A stretch of DNA of 64,000 bases from Paracyclopina nana (lineage: Eukaryota; Arthropoda; Copepoda; Cyclopoida; Cyclopettidae). The stretch spans positions 6,594,501-6,658,500 of the forward strand of contig JAGUCH010000007.1 of assembly GCA_019096065.1 (NCBI GenBank), given 5' to 3'. Below the pieces are notes generated by a model. That model made no database searches, had not been told where the DNA came from, and saw only the letters and a program-made list of their open reading frames with translations. A program made the position numbers and the translations under genes. Shown here piece by piece: positions 45,951 through 60,100 of the stretch. The first letter of the stretch is position 1. Each line of letters opens with the position of its first letter.

Positions 45951-46330
45951 GATGACGCCAAGAAGGTCCTCTCCGAAAAACGAACCCAAATCACGCCCGA
46001 AGTCGGCCTTGTCCTTTCAGAAAAATTTGTGGCGCGATTATGCTACGATTTCACAACAAAATCTTCGCCGTCCGCACGGACATGAAAAACAAGCTGCGCG
46101 TGTTTACAAACTGTTTTGTTGACAAAAAGTGCGCGAAAACGCCGCCGGCCGCTTTGCCCTGTTGCCGTTTGGCGGAATTTCTGTAGTAACGCTGCTGATT
46201 TTTATTCTCTTTTCTAATTTGGCGGAACAATTGGGAAATGACAACAACTCGCGCAACCTTTTGCTGAGAAATCTAAATAACTCTCAGTTTTGCCTTTTTC
46301 CCGTTTTGAACCAAAAGGTAAGCAATTTTT
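45951..46330. other. SPT16 upstream region with a possible divergent first exon
   Basis: Just upstream of SPT16 the DNA becomes richer in GC (GCGCGAAAACGCCGCCGGCCGC). On the plus strand an open stretch runs to a good splice donor (AACCAAAAG/GTAAGC at 46318), coding a hydrophobic segment (GGISVVTLLIFILFSNLAE), but it has no ATG in frame and no partner exon I can join. It may be the 5' untranslated exon of a divergent gene, possibly the kelch gene 8 kb away. Confidence 0.3.
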
Positions 46331-49300
46331 TATCATTTTTTAAATAACATAAAATCATAAATTCAATGACTGAAGAGACAATTTCATTAATACTCTACTT
46401 TTGAAAATATTCGACTTTACTTTTTTTAAAGTTGATGAAAAAAAAACCCAAAATTTGCAAACATACTAAAAAACAATGTTTTTGTATTTGGATAGTTCAT
46501 AAAAATGTTTTGGGGCTGTACTTATGAAAAAAAGCGAGAAAATGACTGTAATTACTTGGCACTTTTCTCGTGTGAGACGTCTCACTTGATAACAGAGAAA
46601 GGTGACATCACGCAAATAAATAATGACATGGTAGTGGCTTGGATTTTTCCGCAAAGGTCCCATGGGAAGAATGGATTTTGTTAGCCAACAACAGCAACAA
46701 AAAGAAAGCATCCATAAATCGTTTACAGCCAGACCACCAGGAAGTGCTTACAAGTTAAATGCCACTTGATTTCTGCCAATATAATTCTGCATTAAAATCC
46801 TTAGAGAAAAATGGGAACTATATTGTTTTTGTGTACATTTCCTCTCTAGTTTTGAGCTTTTCTGCCTGGAAAGTTCAGAGTAAATAACTTTTTCGAATGT
46901 CCCTTGGGCAATAAAGAACTTTTCAGCTCACAGAGGAATAAAAAAAGCGTTTTTGTAACTGCCTTCAGCCCTTAAAAGGAAAAGGATGGAAGGCCTAAAA
47001 TGCAAAATGATCCACTGTGCACGTGGAAAACTACATTTGCTGCCAAATCAGTGCAAGGTTTGCTTTTACAGCAGTCTCTCTCTTCTCATTGCTCTTTCTC
47101 AAGTGGTTGTAAAAACTGAGCTTTTAACCTTCAGATAAAACTGAGGATACCTGCCAAAAATACTTCCAAAATACCTGATGTAAGCAAAATGAAAATGGGA
47201 TGGCATTTATGCTCAAAAAGCTAAAATAAGACAACACCACGAGGTCTTCTCAGTTGAGATCAGTTGGCTTTCTTTAGCTTCTTCGTCTCGGTTGAGCAGC
47301 AAAGAGCGTGCAATCATCTTCAGCCATATAAAAGCTTTCTAGCTGGCTCTGCGAGGCTGGCACGCTGGGGGACAGCCCTGCAAACCCCCATGGAATTTTT
47401 TCACTCTTAAACTTCCATGTTTTGTATTTTTGCTTGTTTCCAACATGGGAAATGATGCATTTTTAAAAAGGGGGAATTTTTAGGGCTGGTTTCCCCAGAG
47501 TGCAAGTGGATGCTCCAGAAGAGCTTTCTCTTTTTCTCTCCTTGGTCGGTTGACATATCGCGACTTAGTTGCCTTCCATAAAGTTACCGAACTACACGCA
47601 GTGAAAATTTGAGGCAACCTGCGAGTGGCCACTTTTGCATTTTGAGCACAGTGGAATGTGAAAAACAAGTGAAACCTCGAGCAGCCTTAATAATTGTGCA
47701 TTTCATGTGAGTACAGCTTTGTGAAGTTGTTTTTGTGCTACAACTTTTTGCGTTTCCTCAACAAAAATGTACTACTAGAATACATACATTTGCAAATACA
47801 ATATCAGATATAAATTGTATGCTTAAGTAACAATTTTGTGATGGTACAAAAGATAAAAAAGATGTCACATTGCATTTTCTGTTGAAATGTACCATACTTC
47901 TGAGAAGTATTCAAAATATACTTATAAGCTTAAAACAGTTGGTCCCATGCATCATTATAAACTGTATTTGGTTGAGATGTATCGGAATACAAAATCCACA
48001 GCGCTGTTGAATTGAAATGCATCAGAATACATTTAAGAATACGGCTGAAATGTACCAGAATACAAAAATGTATTTAGAAGCCTTAGAAATGGCTGCCAAG
48101 CCGCGGTTTTTGTTTACTCCAGCAATATTGACTTAATATCAAATCTTTCGAGCAAAAAACACTGTAAGCTGTATTTGTACGCTGTAAGCCGCTTTTTATT
48201 AGATCTTGATTAAGCGCTGATACTGGCAGCTTACTAGTGAAATGTATCCATTTCTTGCAGTATCTTTTGTAGGCGTGAAAGTAGGCTCAGTCATGCCATG
48301 CTGAGTGGTTTTAAAATGGCACAGTGGGTGGTTGTATTTTTGTCGGAAACGAAAGCTCCTTTGAAGCATTAAAGGGATTTTCACAGAGAAAAATACAACA
48401 ACAAAAGCTGCACTCTAGACCTGCTGCTTACATTCCACTGTATTCTTTGCATTTTTTGCATATTTTTATCCATCTAGAAGAAGCTTTTGGAGTCTCCAGC
48501 ACAGTGTGGCAACTGCTGTCTTTTTTTCGATATTTGCAAAAGCTGTAGACACACAATGCACATTTTCATGTTGTTTGGCTCGGCCAAAAGAAATTATTAG
48601 TATTTTGGCTGTCACAAGATCAATAGCACTTTTGTGATATCGAAACAAAAAATAAGTTACGACTTTTGCACTATCCCTAGCATGTCAGTTTTCCCAATAA
48701 AAATGAAAAATTATGGATTTCAACCGTGTTCTACCTCATGCACAGTGGGACAATTGAAATGGAAGAAAAAATTCCTAAGTTCCACTGTGGATGGGTTCAC
48801 TCTCAGTTTGAATTTCTCTTGTGGAAAAAAGGTTTGCAGTGTGTGCAAACCTTGAGGGTATCAAGAAAACTGCTGAGTTACCATTTTCTCATTTTTTGGG
48901 TGCTATACATTGCTATGGCCAGAAAAATAAGAAAGATGAGACTTTTCCGCCAAAAAATACCACATATGTTTGAAAATGTAGGTCATGGGGGAGCCAAGGT
49001 AGAGAGACATAATTTTCTTTTTATTTTCAGATTGGCCATAATAATACTCCAATCGATCATGCAACTTGTCAGAGCTGGCGTCAACAACTGGAAAAATAAG
49101 GGATTGTTTTCCCCCTAGCCTGTATCATCACCCTAATTCCCAAGATTCCAGGGCTACTACACACACGTTTTCTTCATATTTTGTAACACTGCCATTAGGA
49201 TAATGAGTGTTTTGTGAGAATTGCTCCTTCAACCAGGTAAGCCTTGCTACATGAATTTTTTTTATGTTGCATCCAAGGGGAGAAACTTTTTTCCTGGGGC

Positions 49301-52300
49301 TTTTAGTGCCACAAAAAATGATGGATATTTGTTGCTGTTCTCTGCTTCTCCCAGGAGCTTTTATACCAGCAGCAGCTTTGAAAAAGGCTTTCACAGCTGT
49401 TCTTCTGTAGCTTGTTTGCTATTTTACCATAGTGGCTTCATAAATAATACAACAGAATTTGAAAATAGCTTTCAGAAATATTCAGTTCTGATGTGTGTTA
49501 AAACAGTGCTACCAGATATGGAATCAAAATTTGTTTTGGGCCATTTTAGAACCTTTCCTAGCCTTAGAATATTAATTTTTGATTCAAGTGTAGAGTTAGG
49601 GTTGTAAGTAGTACTAGATGTGTTTAGGTTGTTTTGGGAATTAAAGAAAGATACTGTTGAAAAACCGATATTCTAGGTCTCTTTTCAAACTTAATACAAG
49701 CTTCTTTATGGTGATGTTTTATCAGCCTAAAAGAGATTTTTCTCTCTCTCTTTGTTGAAACAGCCAGAGAGAAAGTTTGAGTGTGAGCCCACAATAGACA
49801 TTGTGAAACACCCAATTTCTCTCTTTTTGCTCGTTGTCCCTTAATAGCAGTATCAGGGTGGGAAATGAGCCATTAAATCCTCCAAAGCTATAAAAAGCAT
49901 CAGCAGTATTGAACAATATGAAAAAGAAGAGAAACAATGGGTATTACGTGTTTGCCGCCACCTAAAATGTTCCTTCTGGTAGCCCCTAGATTCTTATTGC
50001 GTTATCCAAAAGAGAACCTCCTCAAGAAGCACTTCCCTTTTGAAGTTGCGCCCTGCCGTTGAAAGAAGAACATTTTGCTGAACTTTCTTACAGAATCCAA
50101 CTTAAGCACAATGAAATAACTTTGGAAATGTCAACAAAACGTGCCAACCCTTCTGAAAAGCTTCCCTTTATATTAGAAAGCACACAAGGGAGATGTGCTC
50201 ATAAAAAACCTGGAGCAATAATGGTGTAGTTTTACTTCATCACTTGGTCATTATTTGCAGTCAACTGACAATCTTTTGGTACAATATGAGAAGAGGTCTG
50301 CCAGAGGAGCTGCCAGTAGCAATATTGGGGAGGTTTTATATTCTGTACTTTAGCAGGGGGAAACTGAAGAAGAAGAAGAGAAAGCTGAATAATAGTACAA
50401 AGGAGGAAGGACAGCTGAACTCCTCTCATATATTATATAAGGATCAAAGTTTTGAATTCCATGTGTGGAAATGTGAGAGATTTACTACAACTATCTGTGG
50501 ATATGGCTAGCTGATGAGAGAAAGCCAGGTTTGGCAACAGCAGCAGCAGCTTTTCAAATCCTGCTTTTGCCTTCTACTTCAGCATTTGCCACAGCTCAGA
50601 ATGGACCACTAGAAGAGCCAGCTTGGAGTAGTAGTATTTATTTTTCACTAGGCAACAACAAAAAGCCTGGCCCTCTATCTGACACTGATAGAGTGTACTT
50701 AAAGCAAGCTACACACTATGTGCTTGAATGGATGCTGGAAGGAAAGTTGGTTATACTGGAATTTTATCATAATGCCAAGAAAGTGGGCAATTTTACTCCA
50801 GCTCCTCTGCCATACTCAGGCTGGCTAATAAATCTTGCAAGAGTGAGTGGGTGCAAAACTGGCATTATTTGACTTCTGGGACTTCCTGCTGGGATCTAAT
50901 ATCACTTAGAGGGCTCTCTAGTAGGTGAGAAAACTCCCACATGGTTGTGGCTTGACCATGTAAAAGGATATTTGCAAGCACACAACATTCTCTCACATAT
51001 TGAGGCTGATCCCTGCATGGGAGTCCTAATTAAACCTCAGCCCTAGGAGAAAGCTTATGACACTAAGCAATTATTCAACAGTAATGGAAAAAGGCTTTCT
51101 CTTACACCAGTTAACATTCAGTCCCTTTTTTCTGGGAAGGGTCTCCTGATGCATACAAAGATCCTAGTTTTCCTTGGCAAAGTAAACAAGCTTGGCTGGA
51201 ATTTCTAATTTCTGGCTGAGCTACAGTTGACATGATTCAATTTTCATTAGGACCTTCCTGTCATGGTATCAAAATTGAATATAATCCTGGGAGAAAGTGG
51301 ATTCCTTAGATATCAGCTAGCTGATAATATTGTCACATTGCATCAGTGTGACAGCTCTCAAAATGGGGGAAGGAAGCTTGGTGTTGCAAAGAAATGTATT
51401 CTTACATAGCAGGTAATCCATCTGCATTTACCGTGTAAGCCCCTAAATCAAGTTAGGACTGGTTCCCAGCAGCAAGCATCAATCTGAATTTCTGACTGTT
51501 TCTAGCTATTTCATTTCTTATGAGATTTAACCCACAACATGACATGTCTGAATACCTTCAATATGTATTTTTCAAAAATACTTTCATTTTTGCTGTAAGA
51601 TACAATTTTTAGGCATAATTGCCTACACAAATCAAATGTTTGAGAAACTCTTTAAAACTTCCAATCAAGTTTCTTCTTATCCTCAAGATTGTATTTGATT
51701 TGTTCCAATGCACTAGCATTGGTACACATATTTGCAGAAGCTAGAAGAAGATGCATATTCTGCTGTTGTCCTAATCATGAGATGCAATATCCAGATTTGG
51801 GACTGTCTAACCCTGCTAATGATGGCTTTCCTTTTCCCCTTCTTCTTCCAACTGCTGCTAACTTTCTTTATAACAAGTTGTGCTGAGATGTCAAATAGGA
51901 GCAGACAATATTAGGAAGAATCATGCTTGCTCCTCTGAGACTTTCTTTACCATCAATAATTCAGCCAAGATTAAAAGCATGGCCATTGCTTCCTTCCCTT
52001 CTTCCATTGGATAGACACACACACATTCTATAGAATACCACAGCACACAGCTTGCATTAATGGCCAGCATTTGTCTGGTACCATCCACAAGTATGTCCCA
52101 ATATAAAAATGCTCCTGAAGGTATAGTGGCTGTAATGTATACCATGGTATACTATATACCAGCCACACCCAGATTCCAAACATTTTTTATGCTACAGTGG
52201 TCCATCAGAGAAATTGGCCTTTTATGCCCCAACTGGTTTAACATGATTTATGGCCTGTTTAAATGCATGGCAAAGTAAATCTCCCTTGGGAAATTGCTTA

Positions 52301-54120
52301 CTGTTGTGAGTATGTGTGGTATTCTGAATATAAGGCATTCTTCTCCTTGTAATTGCATGCAGGTTTCCTCAATGGCCAATTTTCCTCCTCCCACACTTGA
52401 GTAAAAGGGGGAAATGAGACAATAGCTTTTTTGCCATTACCCAGGCAATACAATCCTGCCTAAAAACATTTATCTTGAGCCTTTGTCAAATAAACAGCAC
52501 ATTTTCAAGCCTGACAAAAACAGGAGCTCTAGGCTTGCTTGACAAATGGTTGGCCTCATTTTTCCAAATCTTGGTCTTGGGCTGTTGCAATCATGGATGT
52601 GCCAATTCCCTGGTTGAGCCAGTGCAGTGGACCTGCTCCTCGTTATACATTCTAGAAAGCAACCACCTCAAAAGTAGAGAGAGAAAATGAGATCTTGATT
52701 CTCTTCTGCTCTACTTTTTTCCTCCTAAGCTCTGGCCAAAATAGGGAGAGTCTGATTCCTTTGAGGCAGCCAAAAAGGGCCAAAGACCTTCTTTCTTAAA
52801 GGCAAAATGTGTGCTTTGATGTTTCCTTATTTCAGCTTAGAATTTCCTGCTGAGCAGTTTCACAACAATTCTTCTTCCACTTTCACTTCTAGGGTAATAA
52901 TGTAACAACTCCCCCTTCACTCAGCTGAGTCTCCCTGGTAACTTGATTAAGAAGTTTCATTTTATGCTGCCATGCTTCAAGTTTTGAGTGTGCTGCTGTT
53001 AGTTACCATTGAGTTGGGACTCCCCTTTTCATCAGGATCAGCTTTAAAGTTTACCCTGCAAACATTTCATTTCCATTCAGAGCTGAGCTGAGGAGAGAAG
53101 CGCCACTCATCAGCTGCTTTGCAGAATTGGCTAAGAGAAAAAAAGTTTTTGAAAAAGATGCTACATGCTCAAAATGTGAATACAATCAACTTAAAAGGGG
53201 ACAATGTATCCATTTTGTGTGTTGGTTGGCTTCTTACATTTTATGGCACAAGCAAGCAATTGCCATCAGCAATAAGTGGAAATGGAAAAAAGGGATTTCC
53301 CTGGAGGAAAGCTCAGTATTACTGCTACACAGGATTGTTGCAGATGGAGCAAATGTCCACTTTTTTTCCTCCTGCCTTTACTTAAATTACACCCATTCCA
53401 TACAACATGGTACCTTTCCTCCTTTGTTCAGCCAATCTAGCTTGGCAATTCCTAATCTAATTGTCTTAATGAGAGACTGGCCATTGCCATGGAAAATGCT
53501 GCTTCTTTGTCTCTTAGGCTACTTTGCTACTTGGGATTTTGGCCGTAAATATCATTTGTCCATGGGAAGTGGCCACACATTTATATAGTACCATGTACCC
53601 TAAATCTCCCCTGGTCTCAATAAAAGCATAGTGAGTGCGGATTATACCATTCCCTGTTCATTGAGAAAGAATCAATACCTGATGGATGACTTGAGGTTCT
53701 AAAGAAAGTGCATTCCATAATGGTTTATTTTGTGCAAAGGAATAATGCACATAAAATCATGGAACATGGAGCTAATCATGATTAATTTCTACGTTGTGAT
53801 CAGCTTTCTTTGTTGTGCGCGTTAACCCGAAACGGATCCAGTTGGGCGCCCCCATCTCTTTTGAGTAGCGCTGTTTGCACAACAGGGCTACCAGAATCTC
53901 TCTAGAGGACTCATTATCTAGATTGGCCCAGGACACTTTGTAATGCAATATTTTTGGATCATGTCCAAAAAGAAGCAAGCTCAATTTGTGGTGGTATTGC
54001 AGCTTCCTCTTGGCTGGGAAAGCAATTTGCATTAGCATTATCATTTGGCATTAGAGGGTGGCTAGTTGGAGGGAGAAGCACACCACTGTCAAGGCAAATA
54101 AAGATACCTTGTTTTTCCAG
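46331..54120. other. Long region without supported coding sequence
   Basis: Contains only short frames without splice support; the longest are 50531-50872 (113 codons) and 53127-53588 (153 codons), neither with a recognisable motif. A diverged hairpin-core repeat is visible at about 51590-51680 (GTAAGATACAATTTTTAGGC...CAAATCAAATGT) and a perfect 16-bp palindrome GTATACCATGGTATAC near 52137. If the exon near 46318 belongs to the kelch gene, this is its first intron. Confidence 0.4.
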
Positions 54121-54127
54121 ATGCACC

Positions 54128-57100
54128 ATGTGGACTTCAGTGGTGCCTTCATCACCAGATGCTAAAGTTCCATCATCAAGAAGCAAACATGCATCTGTTC
54201 TACATGGACAACATTTGTACCTCCTGGGGGGCAGAAATGGAAATGTTCCATTGAAGGACTTCTGGAAGTATCACATTGGTAAGCACCCAAAAGAACATGA
54301 TGCATTCCACTGGTATGATGATCATTCATCATTAGAAAGCCCCAAATGAATTTTAGTGACCTTTAGTTACTGATAATCTTTGCAAAGATTGAGACTTGAC
54401 TTGTGGCCTTCCTAATTTATTTTCAGTTCCTGAAAGTGAAATCCCAAGAGGCATAGAATTTTCATCAATTTTTTTGGGCTTTGTTGGACATTGAAAGGTT
54501 ATTTTTATGAAGGGAAAAGTTTCTATAAATAAAAAAATGCCTTCTATTTACTCTTGAGCAACAAAAAATATTTTTAAATGTATAATTTTGGGCTTACAAA
54601 GTTAGAATGATAAAAGTGTAAGTACTTCGGACTTCAGTTGTGAACAAACTGAAAATTGGGAATTTAACAGCTTGGCCACAGTTTTCCTATTAATTCTCCA
54701 ATAATGGCTGAAAGTTGCAGATTGGCCTGTTTAAACTAAAGTTTCCAAAAAGGCTTCCTTCCTCACTGGTAGCATAAGGCTTCTTCTTCTGCATTGCATT
54801 AGTTGAGGAGAAAGCTGCACAGTTGCTGGAATTGCCTAAAAATTGGCCTTTTTTTCACTACTTCTCCTTCAGCAGACTCTCTCTTTATTGGCTTTTTTTC
54901 TCAGAAATAGAATTTCCAATGCATGTCATGATCTGGTTAGGCTTCTTCCTTTAAAATTAGATCCCTTAAGACCAGAGCTTTTTGAGAAAGTCCAATTTCC
55001 TCCAAGTATGTAATGGGATCATATTGGAAAGTATCAAAATCCAATTTGTAAGCATGGAAAGCATCCAATATCAAATGTTCATCTATATTGGCCCAGAATG
55101 ACCAGTCATTTTTGGTAGCAGAAGTTGCCAGGTTGCTGGAAGGGTTCTTGTGCAAGTATGGGTCAATTAATTGGGTTACATCAGCTTTGTGCCTGATGTA
55201 GGCTGTGTCTGCATCCATCTCCTCCATTTTGCCCACTATTTTGAAGTCAGCTGAGCACAGTGGGCAGCTAAACACTTGAACAGACCAATGTTGATTGGCC
55301 TTAAGTGGACCAAGTTGGACATTAGAGATAACAAACTGGAGAAACTCTGAGGGTCTGAAAAACAACACACTTCAATTAGTCTAGGAAATATGGCTACCTT
55401 AAATTGATGGCTTACACTGGTGTATTTTTGAGTGAAATGTTGAAATGGCCCTCAATTGGGGCTTGAGATCTGTAGATGGCAATAATGCTTTGGCCAAAGT
55501 CTTTCCATGATGGGTTGTCATGAAGCACAAGTTTCTCGACATAGACAGACACTAGCCTTGCAAATGGATGTCGAACAAAAAGGAAGCTTGTCATGGGTGC
55601 CATTTGCAAGGAAAAGTTGTCATGCTTAGGAAGTGGCCATAATAGTGGAGCTGCAAGCTATAATGCAAAAAATATGGCATCTAGCCCCTAATGTTGTACA
55701 CATCTTAAAAATCAGAGAAAATCTTTAGGATGACAAAATTCAGTTTTGGATACTGAAAACAATTTGAGTGATGTCAGTTGAGTCTCATAACTTTGCTATT
55801 TGAGCTGAAAAATGTCAAACAATCTTCATGGGTTTTTTATTACCTGAAGAGCCATTTTGTATTTTGACTTGAAAGCTTCTGAGGCATTGGCAAGGGTGAG
55901 GAAATGCATACACCATGTTGATGAACCAGTCTGGAAAAAAGTGCATCAGCAGCAACCTCTCAACAGACTTTCTTGAACAACATTTACTTTTGCTATTTGA
56001 CAGTAAGCCAGCTTATGTATTGGATCAAATACAATTGAGTTTGCTTTGGGCTCTCTCAATACATCTTCCATTTGGGCTGTATTACAAAAGTTTCTGATTT
56101 TCCCCCTCCTCTCTTCATATTGATCTTCTTTGAACTTGATAAACTGCCAAAACTCAGCAGGGCTCAAATTGTCAATATCTGGAAAGACTATAAATTCTTC
56201 ACTGAAATGTTGATTGCCTAATGCACCTTTTGCTGAGATTTTAAGTGGAAACTGGGATGTATTTGGCTTTCTAGAATCAGAGTAATAATTGTTGATAACC
56301 ACCAAGCTGCTGCAAATGAGGAGAGTGTACAAAGTTACTTTCCACACTAGTCTCATGTTTACTGTAAGGAATGCTTATCTCTTAACATCCTATCTCTTAT
56401 CTAATTTCAGCTGAAAACAAGTGGGAGTTAATAGATGGCAAAGGTGACAACCCTGGCTGCCTGCAAGAGCACACCATAGTTGGCTATAAAGATACTCTTT
56501 ATGTATTTGGTGGGGAAGTTGGATTCTCAAATGGCCTGGAAACTCCTCTATGGATGTACTCCATCACTGTAAGCAACATATTTGACTATCACAAACACCA
56601 TTACATATCAAGTCAAGATATATAGCAAAGCACCTTTGGAAGATTTGAGAAAAAACACGAAATGTCCATCTTGGACATGTGCATGTCCATTAAGGAGATT
56701 CACTCTCCTTTAATGACCATCCAAAATCAATTAGGAGACCACTTTGAGACAAATTGTTCTTGGCTAAGAGTCATGTTATGCTCAGCTGGAAAAGTGGCAC
56801 AAGGTCAGTGTATAAATACACACTGGTAGCAGCTGGAAAGAGATGCTGCTTTCTCAGCTAGATTTTGGGTTTTTATAGCAGTGCTTATGGTGAGAGCCAA
56901 TCTGATGTTGCTGGTTTGACATCAAGTAGGCTCCAGAGAATCTTCAAGACCAGTAGGGGTAATAAAACCAAGAAGAGAGCTACTACACCCATTCATGTGA
57001 AAGCCCTTTTGTGGTGCATATCAAATAGATGTTTCATGCTCTCTATTCATTGGTTTGTTATTGTGACAGCAGCTTTAGTGTGGTGAGAAAGAGAATCATT

Positions 57101-60100
57101 ACATACTCTAGATAAGGCTCTTATGGTATTCATCAGTATTTAGAAATAATTTCAAAACTTTTTAGCTCAGTTTTTGGTTGGATAACATTCTTAATGCTTT
57201 ATCATGTTCATAGAAATGAAACTTGATTTTGGACCTTTTAAATTAAAATTTCAGTTTCTAATACTTTTCACATCAAATGTAACTATTTCTTTGCCTTAAC
57301 AAATAGGTTATCTTCATAGAGTTATGATGGATAAAGAAATAAAGATAACCTTGCCTGCAGAGCATCATTTGCCATGCAATAGCAGTGCCAGGAAGGTGGG
57401 CAAAAAAGGCGTAAATCAAGTTTGTTTACTTTTTCTTGGCCACAGTGGCGCATTTTTGATGATGCCTGCAGGAATTGGCCTTCCTCAGCATGACACACAC
57501 AACTTGATTGCATCTCATTCTGGTGGTTGGGGTGATCAGCAAGACTATAGTGATGTGCTGATATGTATTTTTGTGAGCTCAAAGAAAACTTGGTGAAATG
57601 ACGCCTTTTTTCTTTTTCCAATCTGCAGCAATTTTTTGTCTAAGCAATACTTTCAAATCAAATTTCATAGCAATGAGACTTGTTTGACATCCTTCAACTT
57701 GGTTTTCAGTTCTCAAAACTGAAAAGCAAACTAAGTCTTCTTACGTCATTTTTTTTTGCTTAACTCAGCTGATGACCGATACATGATATAAAGGGAAATC
57801 TTCGATTTATGTCTAGCCTCTGATTGAGTTGGTGTCATGGTCTTTGCTATAAAAAGACTCCATGCTTTTTTTGATTGCAGAAAAACGAGTGGAGGAAATT
57901 CTCAGCTCCCAAGGGAGTGGTGACTCCGAAGGGAAGAAGAAGTCATACTGCCACAGTGTTCCAAGATTCACTTTACATTTATGGTGGCTATCAAGATCTC
58001 AAAGGGTCGTCCTCTGAATTGTGGTCTTTCCATTTTGGTAAGCAGCTGATGCTTTCCCAAGTTAGATGTGTCATAGTGCATAATACCCTGCATATAAACA
58101 ACATTAGCTATTCTGGCTGCAAGAAGGAAGTTTGTGGCTGCAGACAAAAACTTTTCTACTTTTCTTACCACACATCCAGTCTACGTGTGAACACAATCAG
58201 TCTGTGGACACCTACTACTACCAGTCCCAAAGAATAACAGCCAAGTTTCTGCTAGAGTGCTTCTTTCATCACACAAACTTGCAACTTCCATTCCCTCAAA
58301 GCTATCCCACTGAACAGCAACAAAAACATTGTTTCCAACAAATTCAAAAACATCCTATTATTTTGGCACAAGCAGTAAAGTAACATAAAATATCGATGTG
58401 GAGAAGCATACAATTTGAATTCAGTTTGCAAAACTGAAAATCAAATTGTATGATAGCAACCAAGTTTCATTGCTTGGTGATTTGATTTGAAAAGGTTGCC
58501 GAGTCAAAAAAAGCCATTGAGCATCGCAAGCTAAAATCTTAACAAGAAATTCTGAGCCCTCTTTTGACAAAATAAGCATCTGTGGAACTCTTACGTTTTA
58601 TCAACATAGAGTTTACATCATTTTGCATCATTAACTGTCGTGCCATCTAAGCAAAATCGAAAGTACAAATTTTCCAAGTCACCTTCGATTATTTTACATT
58701 GGTGGTGAGGCAGTTAATGTTACTTAACAATATCAACTCAACCTTGGTAAAACGAAGGAGTGCTAACACGTTGCAATAACTTTCAGAAAATTTGGGAAAA
58801 TTTCTGGTTGGGTCATCGTCATTTTTTAGAACTCAAATCTTCTTTGCTGATTATTACAGGGAGTGAAACATGGCATTTACTGTCTCAGGGAGGCTCAGAA
58901 GCTCCAGCTCCAAGACATCGACACTCAGCTGTCCTCCATGATAATGCCCTGTGGGTATATGGAGGTATGAATGATCTGCAAGAGAAGTCAGACTTCTGGA
59001 GGTTTGACTTTGGTAAGCCCAATCATCTTGAAAACAAAAGCACTTCCATTAAACTGGTTTGCCTTTTCAGTGTCCAGGAAGTGGAGATCAGTGAGGTCCA
59101 AGCCAGGACCTGGGTGTCTGCATAGCCATTGTGCAGTCAAATTTTTGAGTGTCATGATGCTCTTTGGAGGAGAAAGAGATGGAGTGTCCTTAAATGAGAT
59201 GTGGAGGTTCCATTTTGGTACTCAATTTCTTGCAATTTTAGCTCTTAATTTATTGTAAGTATTTTATTTTAATTTTCAGCCACTGAATTTTGGGAGAAGC
59301 TGACATTTCCATCACCCACAAAGCCAATGCCAAGAGCTCAGACCACTGCCTTCATTTTGTCTCAGTTCACCACCAGGGGAGCTGTGCACTATTTGGGTCT
59401 AGCTGAGCAGGACTACTCTGGCTCTCAGCCAGATCCGGAAAAGAAGAGCATCAAAACAGTGCCCATCCAACAGCAGAAACAGCTGGCCAGCAAAGAAGAG
59501 GCCCTCTATGAGGAAATTGATGAGACCCAAATTGAGAAGAATACTTACACCTTTGATGAAGCTGACAACTGCCTGGTTGATGAAGAAGATCTCAGTAGTA
59601 ATGAGAGCAACAAGGCCAAAAAAATCTATGACAAACTGCCTGGTTTGGTGAGGAGGCAACCGAATAACTTTCAGAGGCTGGAAGATCCTGTTTCTGGCCA
59701 ACAACTTTCACTTAGGGCCAAAATGTCCAACTTGTCCAAGATGTCAGCTTACAGCAGCTACTCCATGTTCAGCAATGAGTCCAATGAGTCCCTGAATGTC
59801 CACTCTGAAGAGAAATCATCCCTGATGACCAATTCTGAAGACATGTGTTCCAGCCCCTCAACAACCCTGGACAGCCCATCCAGTGTCAAATTGAATTTTG
59901 CCATGAAGAAGAGCCAAAGCATGATCTCCTCTTCATCCTCTTCCAAAGACTCTTCCTCCACTGGATCAGTCATTCCAAGGGACAAGTCTCTGCAGAGCTT
60001 CACCCAAGCTCTCATCCATACTGAGCCTGGTTGTGGAGGTGATGAGGGCAAGAGGGCCACCACCATTGATGAGGAGGACATTTATGAAACTGTTCAAGAT

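Noticed and set aside
50531..50872. 113-codon plus-strand frame starting MATAAAAFQILLL
   Set aside because: Signal-like start arises from a GCA repeat; downstream sequence has no family features.
53127..53588. 153-codon plus-strand frame (KRKKVFEKDATCSKCEYNQ)
   Set aside because: Cys-x2-Cys at the start hints at a zinc motif, but no second pair, no splice partner and low-complexity remainder; not supported.
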